Below, piece after piece: positions 42,233 through 55,905 of a stretch of 64,000 bases of DNA. The notes beneath the pieces were generated by a model. That model ran no database searches. It was not told where the DNA came from and saw only the letters and a list, made by a program, of their open reading frames with translations. Both the position numbers and the translations under genes were made by a program. This DNA is from Flaccisagitta enflata (Eukaryota > Chaetognatha > Sagittoidea > Aphragmophora): positions 36,022,001 to 36,086,000 of the forward strand of contig OZ231128.1 of assembly GCA_965153355.1 (NCBI GenBank), written 5' to 3'. Position 1 is the first letter of the stretch; each line of letters begins with the position of its first letter.

Positions 42233-42574
42233 GTTGGGGCCGTTGAGTCAGTGAAACTAAGTAAAGAACTTTGGCGTCGATTCAGTTTTGTGTGTGACTC
42301 GAGCAAAATGCGTTGTGACGATCCGATTGATGGTAAATAAATAACGAGATTTCTTTCCCTTCCGGAGGCGCTCTGCGATATTAGAAGAAAAAAAATGTTA
42401 GTCCTTATGATGTGAATTCGACTATTTAGAAAAATCAGAACAAATCAGAACATAGATTATGATATTTTGCTATCTGAAAAATAACCACTATTTTTCAACC
42501 AGCAAAATGCTACACTATTGCCGATCTAACCGATCCTACCTACTCTCGTTTCGTTAGACTGCAATTGGTTGAAA

Positions 42575-42742
42575 ATGAATTATGCCGTTTCAAGTGGAGT
42601 TATTTCATTGAGTTTCCACAATCGTACATCCCACGTTTTCGTCGACAACAACGCCAACGAAGACCGAGTTCCGAAGATGCGCAATTTGCTGGTCGACGAA
42701 GAGTTTGAGGTCGATTTGGATGAAAAAGATGTCTGCTCATAA
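42575..42742 (+). CDS. short hypothetical ORF (55 aa), divergent from the SMYD-like gene
   Basis: ATG at 42575 to TAA at 42740, starting MNYAVSSGVISLSFHNR and ending in an acidic stretch (EEFEVDLDEKDVCS). It lies about 340 bp upstream of the SMYD-like ATG on the opposite strand, in one of the few repeat-poor patches here. It is not recognised and could be chance or an exon. Confidence 0.25.
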   Translation: MNYAVSSGVISLSFHNRTSHVFVDNNANEDRVPKMRNLLVDEEFEVDLDEKDVCS

Positions 42743-43153
42743 AGGCGGCGGTTTTTGCTAGACTGTTCTAGAACAACTCGAGATCAACATCGTGAGGCCT
42801 CTCGACTTTTGCAGATTTCACATCGCCGACCCACTATTTCGTCGTTGCAGTCGAGTTGAATAAGTCGATCGTTCGAGTTTTAAACATTGCAGTTCATCCT
42901 CATAATCATCGTGAACAACGAAGATTCATCATCTTCTTCATCATCCTTTTCATCATCGTCATCATCTTACATCTTCATCGAGTTGATCACTGAGTTTTCA
43001 GTTCTTCTATCTTTTCTATCCCTCATCATCACACACAGCGCCTTGCCTTAAGTTTGTGAGTGGTGGATTCTATCCATATATCTACTTCAACACAAATCCG
43101 TAAGAAGGCAAAGTGATCGGATAAATGTTGATAACTCCTTGTAAGCAACCATT

Positions 43154-43372
<219 letters not shown>

Positions 43373-43679
43373 ACACACTCAATTTGTTTGTTTTTTCCGT
43401 CTGTCTTTTTATCTTTTTGAGCTAAATGTTTCTGTCTACCATTCTGTCGAAATATGTCTGTCTTTGGTCGTATAGAGTACATGTCATTTTCTGACTGTTA
43501 ACGTATCTTTGGCTATCTCTCAGTCCCTTTCTTGTTTCACTCATTCCCCTTTTCACTCTCTCTCCGTGATGATCCAGTCGAGAAGCGTGAAAACACGCAT
43601 ACTTGTTGAAATATGTTATGTCAATTTCATTTTCTCTTGGTCCATGGTATCTTTTTTCCATCGCCAAAGATGATGTTGT

Positions 43680-43805
43680 TTTTAGGTGCGACAAAGCACC
43701 TCTATAACTGACTGTATCCGTTGGTCGGTTGGTCTGTCGGTCGGTCACGCATTCGTTTGACGATCCACACGTCGCACCTTATTGGCCTACTTGATCTTGT
43801 TTTTC
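43680..43805 (+). mobile_element. family A element, AGGTGCG subfamily
   Basis: Hairpin AGGTGCGACAAAGCACCT at 43684-43701; far box GTCGCACCT at 43771-43779 is the exact inverse of the first nine hairpin bases. Ends CTTGATCTTGTTTT. Confidence 0.75.
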
Positions 43806-43960
43806 AGACTTTTATCCTTTCCTCATATACTTTTGTCTCAATAACTGCACCTGTCTAGATCTGTCTGTCAGTCAGGGTGACTTGGTCTGTCAAAAAAAGT
43901 CACTTGTCCGTCGGTCCGTCGTTTTGGTTCAATTTTCATTCTATCTGTCAGCCGTCTGAT

Positions 43961-44072
<112 letters not shown>

Positions 44073-44079
44073 TTCCTTC

Positions 44080-44980
44080 TTTTGGTCCCCGGCTTCCCTA
44101 TTCACCAAAAAAGGTCTCCATCTTCTTTTTTTGCGGGCTGATCACTAAATTTTAGATGGAAGTCAAATGTTGAAACAAATCCAGGAGAATTCAAACCTTC
44201 GACTCCCCCAGCAAACAAAAAATCCCCTCTTTCCCATTTATGAATTTCCTGATGATCTTTTTTCTTCTTTTCTTGTCTTTGTCCTTTTTGTCCAAAGAAT
44301 TCATAGTCAAATACACGCCAGGTTTGAGAATTGAGTCCAAGTGAAATCGGCCGATGGATTGATCTGAATATGTCACGATGTACCGGGTCAAGAAATAAGG
44401 GTTTCAAAAACTTTTTAAGCTGAACTTGGATTCGTAAGTGTTCCAAATTGTCCAACTGAGCTCATCCTCCTCATGGGGCATCACTATAGTGTGCATATGA
44501 GTCATTAATGACAATTTTGACCTATATAATGCGCGACAACAGGCCACAAATTCACCAGTTACGGTTGATTTCAGTGGTATTTTGCTTTACAACTTACTTC
44601 TACATTGGCGCTTGTTACTTACCCTATGTAATGTTCTGGAGAGTATGAACCTTCCAGTTAGTTCACATACAGCGGTTGACACCTAAATTACTGCTCACAA
44701 TGTTCGTGGGCCTTGGTTTGCAACCAAAACGACCAAAAGTCAAGTTACATGAACCTCTCTCTGTTTACAAAGCTGATTTGCATTTTCCGACATGACCGCT
44801 ATTTTACACGTTTTTCTTTAATGGAGGACCATCATATTCAAAATTTTGTAGAGCAGCCTAGTCAACAACATCACTACGCATCATAAGCCCGTGGTGGTCA
44901 CCTACCGGAGGTGTTTTTATGCTCATTTCTGTCTTAAACAAGAAAAAAACTATGGCCATAAGAATTTTTGACAATATTAT
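44080..44980. other. no feature seen
   Basis: Unique sequence; one 117-codon minus-strand frame (44455-44102) is open but shows no recognisable domain or splice context. Confidence 0.4.
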
Positions 44981-44984
44981 TCAT

Positions 44985-45120
44985 TGGACGTGAAATTATA
45001 TCACAGCCTCATTTTTGCATATTTTGCATTTTGAAAAACATGGCCCTGACCCCTGATGTGTGTAGATATTTTTTCGATTTTTTTCATTTCTATGCAAATT
45101 TATAATTTCACGTAAGGTTA
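44985..45120. mobile_element. MITE-like element, CGTGAAATT ends
   Basis: Ends ACGTGAAATTATA and inverse TATAATTTCACGT. The inside carries GCATTTTGAAAAACATGGCC, also present at 57060-57110. Confidence 0.6.
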
Positions 45121-45160
45121 CTTCAGCAAAAAAAAAAAGGGAATTCGAAATTCTCAGTCG

Positions 45161-45728
45161 TATGACAGGTGGAACAACATCCCTCACTATACCCAAATTA
45201 GAAATATGGAAGAAGGCCTTGTGAGCCCTAACTGACTAGTTACTACGCGCATCACTCCTAGTTTTCCATTTAGCAAAACTAACTTAGCAAACATCCATTC
45301 TGAGTCTAACCCAAAACACTAACGCTTACCAAAATAGTTAAGGGCCAATTATTGTTACCAAAGTTAGCAAAATTCAACAAATCACCCAAGGGTAACATTG
45401 TTAAGAAACCATACCCTTGAAGGATAGAATCGAGGTCAAGCTTAATGCGACCGCCGGACATTCTGATCCAAGGTACTGAGTAGTATGACAGGTGGAACAA
45501 CATCCCTCACTATACCCAAATTAGAAATATGGAAGAAGGCCTTGTGAGCCCTCACTGACTAGTTACTACGCGCATCACTCCTAGTTTTCCATTTAGCAAA
45601 ACTAACTTAGCAAACATCCATTCTGAGTCTAACCCAAAACACTAACGCTTACCAAAATAGTTAAGGGCCAATTATTGTTACCAAAGTTAGCAAAATTCAA
45701 CAAATCACCCAAGGGTAACATTGTTAAG
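45161..45728 (+). repeat. tandem duplication, 245-bp copies at 323-bp spacing
   Basis: 45161-45405 and 45484-45728 are nearly identical (one substitution noticed). The 78-bp spacer is not repeated. Confidence 0.93.
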
Positions 45729-45789
45729 AGTAGCCTAACAGACAAGAGGAAAGAAACGAATTTATGAGCAGAAAATAAGTATTTGGAGT

Positions 45790-46390
45790 GAAAAAAGAAG
45801 AAGAAGAAGAAGAAGAAGAAGAAGAAGAAGAAGAAGAAGAAGAAGAAGAAGAAGAAGAAGAAGAAGAAGAAGAAGAAGAAGAAAAAAAAGTAGAAGAAGA
45901 AACTAAGTATTCCAGAATAAAGATATCTGTACCAGGAAAGTTCAAGCGAGCAAAAACGAAGAAGAAGAAGAAGAAGAAGAAGAAGAAGAAGAAGAAGAAG
46001 AAGAAGAAGAAGAAGAAGAAGAAGAAGAAGATGAGGAAGAAGAAGAAGATGAGGAAGAAGAAGAAGATGAGGAAGAAGAAGAAGATGAGGAAGAAGATGA
46101 AAAAGAGGAAAAAGAAGAAGATCGGAAGATTGTGAAAAGGAATAGAAGTGTGGTAAATGAGAAAGAAAACATGAGGAAGAAGAGGAAGAGGAAGAGGAAG
46201 AAGAAGATGAAGAGTAAGGAGAAGAAGAAGGAGAAGAAGAAGAAACTAAGTATTTCAGAGGAAAGATATCAATTACCACGAAAGTTCAAGCTAGCAATAA
46301 GGAAGAAGAAGAAGAAGAAGAAGAAGAAGAAGAAGAAGAAGAAGAAGAAGAAGAAGAAGAAGAAGAAGCAGAAGAAGAAGAAGATTGGAA
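45790..46390 (+). repeat. (GAA)n triplet block with diverged copies
   Basis: Three GAA arrays (45795-45880, 45960-46090, 46305-46385) separated by two copies of AACTAAGTATTYCAGARKAAAG..., showing a ~350-bp repeated unit. Confidence 0.93.
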
Positions 46391-46424
46391 GATTGTGAAA
46401 AGGAACAGTAGTAGGGTAAATGAG

Positions 46425-46668
46425 AACAAGGCCAACACCTTACAGTCGCGTGCAGTTGTTAAGCCCATAAGACTAAAAGACCAAAAGACTAAAAGACTAA
46501 AAGACTAAATGACTGACTGATTGACTTACAATTACTTTAAATGACTTAAAACGATGTAAATCGAAGAAAAAAAGCTAAGCGTGACCGACCGACCAATGGA
46601 CCGACAGACAGACCGACCGACAGACAGAGTGGATTGTGGTGTCGCGTGCACGCGACTAAAAAGGTCGG
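46425..46668 (-). mobile_element. family A element (TGCA loop type)
   Basis: Left CAAGGCCAACACCTTACAGT with box AGTCGCGTGCA at 46444-46454; core (GACTAAAA)n; hairpin GTCGCGTGCACGCGACT at 46641-46657, then AAAAAGG. Confidence 0.78.
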
Positions 46669-46816
46669 AAAAGGGGAAAGTGGGAAGAAGGGGTTCATAT
46701 TTTGAAGGCACGAGGCACGCCGTGCCTCGGAAAAGGAGGAAGCTAGTCGGAAGGAAAGGAAGGAGAGGAAAGGGAAAGGGGGAAAAGAAAAGAAAGAAAA
46801 GGAGGAAAGAAAAAAG

Positions 46817-46819
<3 letters not shown>

Positions 46820-46893
<74 letters not shown>
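46820..46893 (+). repeat. (GA)n microsatellite
   Basis: About 36 units, flanked by purine-rich sequence. Confidence 0.96.
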
Positions 46894-46897
<4 letters not shown>

Positions 46898-47379
46898 GAA
46901 AAGAGACAAACAGAAAGACAGACAGAGAGACAAACAGAGAGACAGAGATAAGCTCGAAAGGTTAAGTTTTTTGATTGTGTAACTATCATCAAAGCGGCAT
47001 GGGTCTGTCCATTCTATTATGGTACCTGTACCTGTAAAGCATATTTTATTCTTCAATTTCTGTGTCCTTATCTTTCATTTTGATTGCTTCGAGATTTGTG
47101 AAGGATGGACAATTTGTGATGGACCGACAGAGCGACAGACAGAAAAACTCTGAATGTCAAGTGCATATGGTTGCCTCAAAAACATTAAATTTGTCCTTAA
47201 ACCATTGAAAATGCGTTAAAAACAACTTTGTGGCGGACCGAGGGACCCTTCAATGAACGGATGGACAATCAACCAAAAACTTATGGAACTGCTCAGCACA
47301 CGGCTAAAAATTGATGAGCATGTCGGAAACTTGATGAGAGAAAATTGTGTGCCTGGCCTGGGAAGATTTTGAAAAAAGG

Positions 47380-48040
47380 AACGCCTAGGTCGGATACCCG
47401 GCTACCCTAGTCGCGTGCGGGTGGGCAGGAGCAGTGCTGGAGAAGGTCACTAGGGCATCTGGGCAGGAGCCATATGCTCAAAAACTTGAAAAACGCCGAA
47501 AAAGTAATAGTCGCAAAAGCGTTAGATGGTCAGCGGTACCCGTGCCCTGCTTAAGTAGGTTGTGGTTGAAGTTGAGGGGGGAGCAGGGGTCGATAACCTA
47601 TGCTTTCACACATATGGGGAATTTTCTCCTTCTCCTCCACACCCCCCTCGCCCCAGCCTCCAGGCCCATATCTCAGCCTGGAGGCCCATATCCCAGCCTC
47701 TAGGCCCGAATCCCAGTCTTAAGGCCCAAATCCCTAGAGACTGAAATTTGGGCCTTGGGGTTGGGATTTGGGCCTTGAGAGTGGGATTTGGGCCTCAAGA
47801 CTGAGATTTGGGCTTCGAGGCTGGGATATGGGCCTCCAGGCTGAGATATGGGCCTGGAGGCTGGGGGGGGGGTACGAAGAAGAAGTAGGAGAAAATTGCC
47901 CATATGTGTGAAAGCATAGGTCATCGACACCTTCGGGGCCGCTGCCCAAAAAGGAGGGCTCGCAATTCAAAAATGTTACGGACCGACGGACGCACCGACC
48001 GACACGGCAAGGTGTAGAGTCGCGTGTCCGCGACTAAAAC
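47380..48040 (-). mobile_element. family A element interrupted by a family B palindrome
   Basis: Family A left part (GGTCGGATACCCGGCTACCC, box AGTCGCGTGCGGG) at 47390-47510 and a family A right end with hairpin AGTCGCGTGTCCGCGACT at 48018-48035. The loop types differ (TGC against GGAC), so the halves may derive from two insertions. Confidence 0.6.
47515..47960. mobile_element. family B palindrome with 20-bp minisatellite
   Basis: Starts TAGTCGCAAAAGCGTTAGAT and GTCAGCGGTACCC, ends GGGGCCGCTGCCCAAAA. Arms at about 47590-47730 and 47740-47920 are complements, sharing TATGCTTTCACACATATGGG. Units GGCTGGGATTTGGGCCTTGA run one way, then the other. Confidence 0.78.
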
Positions 48041-48098
48041 CATCACGCAGATCTCGGCTGATCAAGTTATTGTCAAGTGGATCGGCGAGGAGACTTAC

Positions 48099-48219
48099 TC
48101 TGCAGCGCGAAAAAGTCGCACATTTTCTTTGGGAAGAAGCTAAAACGATGAGCTTCACGTCTCAGGATCGCCCGAGCTTCGGCGAAGATACAGTACGATG
48201 GGAGCAAAGACGACCTAGA
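48099..48219 (-). CDS. candidate isolated exon, gene unknown
   Basis: On the minus strand an acceptor (TATCCTCCAG) and a perfect donor (GTAAGT at 48098) bracket 121 nt open in the frame AEARAILRREAHRFSFFPK. The acceptor and first ~30 nt are repeated in inverted orientation at 49327-49372. No partner exon was found. Confidence 0.22.
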
Positions 48220-49372
48220 CTGGAGGATAGATTTTAGGTATCTTAATTTCATTTGATTTATAAAAAAATTGAAATCAATACTAATCAAAGGTTGCTCTAT
48301 TGCTTGAAAATGTTACTTTTTTTTATTCTTCATTTTTCAATGTTCTCACCTAGTTCATCAGATTGAGCAGAAAATTTTACTTGATTTAGAAAAAAAATCA
48401 GCCCAAGTGGACCATTTTTACAGGTTTTATGCCTGTTTTGAACTTTGCCCAGATACTAATTTACATGATACATGCTTTAAAACTCACAAAAATAGTCCGA
48501 GTGAGCTGATTTATTTCTATTTCATATAAAATTTTTAACTTGATCTGAAGGGCTAGGTTAAAACATTGAAAAATGAAGTCCTGATGTAGTCAAGTCAAAA
48601 ATTTAAAAATGAGAAAAACTAACATATTCAAGCAATATAGCAACTATAAATTAGCATTGATCTTAATTTTTAGTCACGTGAACGTGACTCTAGAAGCCGC
48701 TATGTCGGTCTGTCGGTTGGTCTGTCTGTCTGTCACATTTTTGAAATATAGCGTAATACTTCATTTTAAAGGTACTTAAGGGTACTTCTCAGTACTTAAA
48801 GATACATTAGGGTACTTTAAGGTATATTTGATACTTAAGGGTACTTTAGGTACTTCAGGGTACTTAAGAGTACTCTAGGTACTAAAGGTGTTTTATAGCA
48901 CTCTAGGGTACTTCAGGATACTTTAGGATACTTTAGGGTACTTTAGGGTACATTAGGTACTTTAGAGTACTTTAGGGTACTATAGGGTACTGCAGGTATC
49001 TTCAAGTACTTTAGGTTACTTAAGGTATTTTTGAGTACTTTACGTACCTTTGGGTACTTTAAGGTACATAAGGGTTCTTTAGGGTACTTTAGGTACTTTA
49101 GGGTCATTTAGGGTACTTAACGGTACTCTAGGGTATCTAAGGTACCTTTACCTTTATTACCTTTACCTTTATTACCTTTACTTTTATTACCTTAATTACC
49201 TTTTGTACCTTTATTACTTTTATTACCTTTATTACCTTTATTACCTTTATTACCTTTATTACCTTTATTACCACGCGACTAAGGTTTGTTGACCTTGTTT
49301 TATATATCAAATAAAATTAAAATACTTTAAATCTATCCTCCAGTCTAGGTCGTCTTTGCTCCCATCGTACTG
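48187..49372. repeat. foldback element split by a family A insertion
   Basis: Outer arms 48187-48265 and 49303-49372 are complements, including a perfect 42-nt stretch containing CTATCCTCCAGTCTAGGTCG. The inner arms (48275-48460 against 48500-48660) also pair. The insertion at about 48668-49300 lies in a T-run between arms. Confidence 0.8.
48668..49300 (+). mobile_element. family A element, AGTCACG variant, with GGTACTTTAG minisatellite
   Basis: Hairpin AGTCACGTGAACGTGACT at 48672-48689. The core is GGTACTTTA units (48760-49140), then (ACCTTTATT)n (49140-49272). Far box ACGCGACT at 49273-49280 differs from the hairpin by one base. Ends GACCTTGTTTT. Confidence 0.75.
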
Positions 49373-49379
49373 TATTCAC

Positions 49380-50905
49380 TCGCACATGAGCTTCTTCCTT
49401 CGTCATAATGCGATGTGCGATGTGTTTCGTGATTTGTATCCCGTAACTAATAGTTACGGCGTAACTATGACAATCAATTTCTTCTACGGTGATTCAATTT
49501 ATCTCGTCTTACGCTGCCATTGGATTATACTGTATTGTATAGTGCCATGTTGCCAATGTTCTTGTTTGCATTGGGAAAAAAAGAATGTTTTGTAAGAAAA
49601 TTGAAATCATTTTTCTTGAATGATTTAAGATACGACATGTAGTTTGTTTTTGCAACGCGAGTGAAATGCGACATCTGAAATGAAGTTTTGCGCATTTAAG
49701 CAAGGCTGTTTATGCTTATGAGATTGGGAATGATTGATCATTCTTTCTTGAACAAGGTGTATCTTCTACATCTAGTTTTGCCTAGTTGGTTATGTCAAGA
49801 ACTGTTTTGACCTGAACAACCGTGATCATGATCTTAAACTGACGGCTGTATTTGAGTGCATATGTGACTTATCATTGTCCTCTTTTAGCACTTTATGCCT
49901 ATGAATTATTTTTAGTGTTTTATTAAGGTCGGTCACATCCAATATATCAATGACAGTATGTCAATGTTCGTGTTAAGCATGTGTTAAGCATGTTCTTATG
50001 TTCATGAATGGCATTTGGCAATGATTTTAGGACGGCGTGTATTTGAAAGGAACATTTAGATGGTCAGCGTATATTTGAAAGCAATATTTAGATAGTCAGC
50101 TTCTAAATTAGCTTAATTCAAGATACTGAAAAAATGGTAAATATAGTTATTATGAATATAGTTATCATAAAGTAATGAAGTTTATTTTAGGCCAGAAAAG
50201 TCCTAGGTTTGATTGTGAAAACTGACAGAGCTTAATATAAGAGGTCAAAACAGGCAAATAATGAGGCATATATCAACATACTTCTTAAGATGTGCAGAAT
50301 ACCTAGGGGAACGATCCTTTAGGGTTAATTTCACTCAAACTTTGTGCGGGTACAAATGTCCCCAAAAAGTGCCCATTTGGCCCAAAACGGCTATGTTTTT
50401 ACCCTGTAAACCCTAGCTAAAGCTGATTGATTGAGCTGATCTTTTATAGGCACATGTAACTACATCCTATTTACCTTTCCTAAAAACATCATGACATTTT
50501 TCAAAATTTTAGGTATCTAAAACAAAAAAAAAAACGTTTTTTTTTTCAAAAATACTAGACACAAAGAAATAAGCGTTTACCCCCCTTAATCTTGTCCGAT
50601 ATTGCCAAAATTTTAACTGTAGCTACTCAACATCATGTACTACCACCACCCAAAATTTCATGAAAACCGGACTTCATTAAGGTGCCCAATTTGGACTTCG
50701 AAGTCAAAACACAACATTTTGAATATATGAAAATTCCATTTTTTTATGGGAACAATGACTAATTATGCAAGGGACGGATCAGCCATGTCCCAAAAATTAC
50801 GGTTTGGGTTATTGTTGATCTCAAAAAAAAAATTTCAACCCTTGTTTAACATTTTTTGCCAGCCAAAAATAAATGATAAAAATTGTTAGTATTATTCTGT
50901 AATTT
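49380..50905. other. no feature seen
   Basis: AT-rich unique sequence. A frame at 49356-49595 begins with the same bases as the candidate exon at 48219-48099 (inverted duplicate). Nothing else recognised. Confidence 0.4.
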
Positions 50906-51029
50906 GTTTCTTTTTTAGATGCGTCCTCGCATCTCTATAAGAGGGTGTGTCCCTTGGTAGGTAGGTAGCTCTGTCTGTCTGTCCGAAACACGAAAATTTT
51001 TAAATGCGATTTTTAAGGTTTCTCTTTAT

Positions 51030-51510
51030 TTCTCTTCATGTCTCTTCTTGTCTCTTATATTTCTTATGTCTCTTTCATCTCTTTCGTCTCTTTTGTCTCT
51101 TTTGTCTCTTTTGTCTCCTATATGTCTCTTATGTCTCCTATATGTCTCTTATATCTGTTATGTCTCTTATTTCTCTTATGTATCTTAGGTCTCTCATGTC
51201 TCTTATGTCTCTTATGTCTTGTTGTCTCTTTTGTCTCTTATATGTCTCCTGTATGTCTCTTATGTCTCCTATATGTCTCATATGTCTCCTTTGTCTCTTA
51301 TGTCTCTTATATCTCTTATATCTTGTATCTCTTATATCTCCTATATCTCTTAGGTCTCTATGTCTCTTATGTCTCGTATGTCTCATATGTCTCTTCATGT
51401 CTCTATATGTCTCTTATGTCTCCTTATGTTTCCTCATGTCTCTCCATATCTCTACATGTCTCTCCATATCTCTCTATGTCTCTCCAAGTCCCTTCATGTC
51501 TCTTCATGAG
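51030..51510 (+). repeat. TCTCTTATGTC minisatellite
   Basis: Roughly forty degenerate units, forming the core of the 50.9-kb family A element. Confidence 0.92.
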
Positions 51511-52199
51511 GATGAGGCGGGGGGAGGGGTGGGGAGGTGTGGGGGGTGCACAAAGGGCAGAGAATCTTTTTTTTATGCATATAGGGGCATTATTTTTTTT
51601 AACATTTTTTTTGCTTCCATTGTGCATCATAACCTGTTGGAGGTAGAGGAACATGATTTGACTGAATCATCCCATTCCATGTGCAGCTTATTGGAAGCCA
51701 AAGCAAAGTTTCAGCTTATATTTTGATAGAGAGAAAAAAAAATTCTATTCCCGCCTACTTCCGCCAAAAACTTTATACCAATTTGTAGATCTTCTCATAA
51801 CAAATCCAAATATGTAATCTTTTCCTGCAACTTTTCTGCACTTTAAGAGAAAAAGCTCATGGAAAAGTTCTTGCAAAGCAGCTCTTTCCCAATCATTGGT
51901 GACCAACTTAAGGAAGACGCCGTTTGATATAGATCTTGGTGATAGTATCACACTCACAAATTGACCAATGAGAAGCAAGGCACTACCAACCAGAGATTTG
52001 CCTCAGTTTAGGGTGATGTTTAAGGCCAGGTACTCTCTTGCTTTTGGTGCCTGTAATCAAATTTATCATCGATTTTTCACACTGTAATCACTGGTCTTTT
52101 GTTGAGAACAACAAACATGACATCTGTTGATAAATAGAAGAAGTTGTGAGGTAAATTTCTTCAAACAATTACTTTCAAGACTAAAACGCAGATCTGTGG

Positions 52200-52320
52200 C
52201 CCTCAGTGGGGTGGGGGGAGGCGTGGGCATGCGAGGGGGAGGGGGAGGGGAGGGGGGGAGAGGGGTGGGGAGGAGAGGCGCGGGGGGGGGGGAGGGGTGG
52301 GGAGGCGTGGGGGAGGGAAG
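52200..52320 (+). repeat. G-rich tract, G-quadruplex potential
   Basis: Many runs of three to ten G separated by one to four bases. Confidence 0.85.
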
Positions 52321-52799
52321 AGATGAATCAATTTACGTTTTTCTCTTTATCTCTAAATCTTTATATTTTCATACTATTATATCTTCATATCTTTATATCT
52401 TAATAATTTGTATGAAAAAATCTTACATCTAAAGAGGACGCATCTATTGGACATCTCTTGGCCTTGTTAAATAGAAATTTGAGTATATTTCCTGAACAAA
52501 AAAAGATTTTGCATTGAAATTTTCTGCAATAACACCTATCGTGCTATTTTATAAGATGGCAAAAAAAAATTTATAGAAATATGACATTCATTTTTTTCAC
52601 CCTTTGACCCTCCGAATTTCATGTTCGTGTACACCGTGACATATGTGATTTTATTTGGCGAAGGCTTGGAAATGAATTTGATACGGAGTTGAGTTTTGCC
52701 TTTTTATGAGCTTCACAAGTCACATCCCCCTCTACCGATTCATATCTCTCGCAAGTCGCAGAAATCTGTTAGTCGCGAACCCATGAATCTAAAGCCTTG

Positions 52800-52800
<1 letters not shown>

Positions 52801-52835
<35 letters not shown>
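52801..52835 (+). repeat. (TG)n left of the LTR-like element
   Basis: About 16 units; it continues on the far side of the element at 54448. Confidence 0.95.
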
Positions 52836-54806
<1,971 letters not shown>

Positions 54807-54949
54807 TGCGCGCAAGGTGTGTGGAGAGGGTCTTGTACACCACTCCCTTGCCATGCCAAGTTGCCAACCCATCCGGGACAATATTGTAACACCGTGTTAC
54901 TTGTTTAATTTTCAGATACTTCTTTAGGTCTGATCGGCCATATCGGACG

Positions 54950-55590
54950 GTAGGACCAGGATTTATAGAATTGTGTGCTTGCCACTAAAAAGAGAGAAGG
55001 CTCTAATTTATGCCCTTAACTTGACTTTTTCGGATGACGGCACTTAGACTAAAGAAGGTTTCGATGATTTATGCCGGTTTCACTTCTCAGTCAGCCAAAG
55101 CCTTTTCTATCTTTTTCCCCGCTTAAGGCTTACATTTCCTCAAGATAGTCGTTAAAGTAAAAATCTGTTTTCATGATTAATGTGCGTACAGAGGGGTTCT
55201 CATTCAATTTTCATCTATCCAGCACTGGCCTGACCCAAATTACAAAGCGAAAACAAAATCAGTAATGCTTTGATCAAGCAAAGAGGAAAAAATAAAAATT
55301 ATCAATGTATCAGTGGAGGATTTGAACAATAGACTTATGGAGGCTGTCTGACCCTCCTTAATCACAAACTTTTTTTCCCAGGTCAATGTTTCAAGAAATT
55401 AATTTCTATTCTCACCTTGCGCATTATCTCAGTGCTCATGTCAGGCGATCTACTCCCTAGCCACAGACGCTGACTGCTTCTATGAATTTGTGCTTTAAAA
55501 CTGAGAGTTAGGGAGACTAAAAACGAGTTGATGAAAAAAATCGATCATAAGTTGTACCTTTACCCTGTATTTCTCACAATTTTTACTTTA
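54950..55590. other. no feature seen
   Basis: Unique AT-rich sequence without recognisable frames or repeats. Confidence 0.4.
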
Positions 55591-55597
55591 AAGAATG

Positions 55598-55905
55598 GCA
55601 AAATAATGACAATTTTTTAGACACTCGCTAGCCTGACTGGGGCAACGTAGGAAGCTGAAATTTTTACTGTAGATAGAGAAGACATGTGGCCAGGGTAGAC
55701 CTGGAACAAATTCAAAAAAAAGCTACTAGCCTCTATATGGCTACATTTTAAAGATTTCTTCTTGGATTTATTGTAGGTAAAATAATGAAAATTAAAATTT
55801 TTTTACAGGTCTACCCTGGCCACATATCTTGTCTATCTTCAATAAAAATTTCAGCTTCCTCCGTTGGCCCAGTCAGGCTAGCGAGTGTCTGAAAAATTGC
55901 CTATA
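55598..55905. mobile_element. ~310-bp foldback element
   Basis: TAGACACTCGCTAGCCTGAC at 55618 is inverted as GTCAGGCTAGCGAGTGTCTG near 55872. TGTGGCCAGGGTAGACCTG is inverted as CAGGTCTACCCTGGCCACA. Spacer about 80 bp. Confidence 0.88.

Larger units (their letters stand above)
50911..52470 (+). mobile_element. large family A element, AGATGCG subfamily, 1.55 kb
   Basis: Hairpin AGATGCGTCCTCGCATCT at 50917-50934 and far box GAGGACGCATCT at 52434-52445, the exact inverse of the first twelve hairpin bases; end CTTGGCCTTGTT. Contents: ~11-bp TCTCTTATGTC minisatellite (51030-51510), unique DNA with a 77-codon minus-strand frame (51978-51745) of unknown identity, and a G-rich tract (52200-52320). 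Confidence 0.75.

Noticed and set aside
44102-44455. 117-codon minus-strand frame
   Set aside because: No domain, no splice context and ordinary composition; probably chance.
51004-51726. 240-codon Leu/Ser/Cys-rich membrane-like protein
   Set aside because: It is a translation of the TCTCTTATGTC minisatellite; the opposite strand is equally open.
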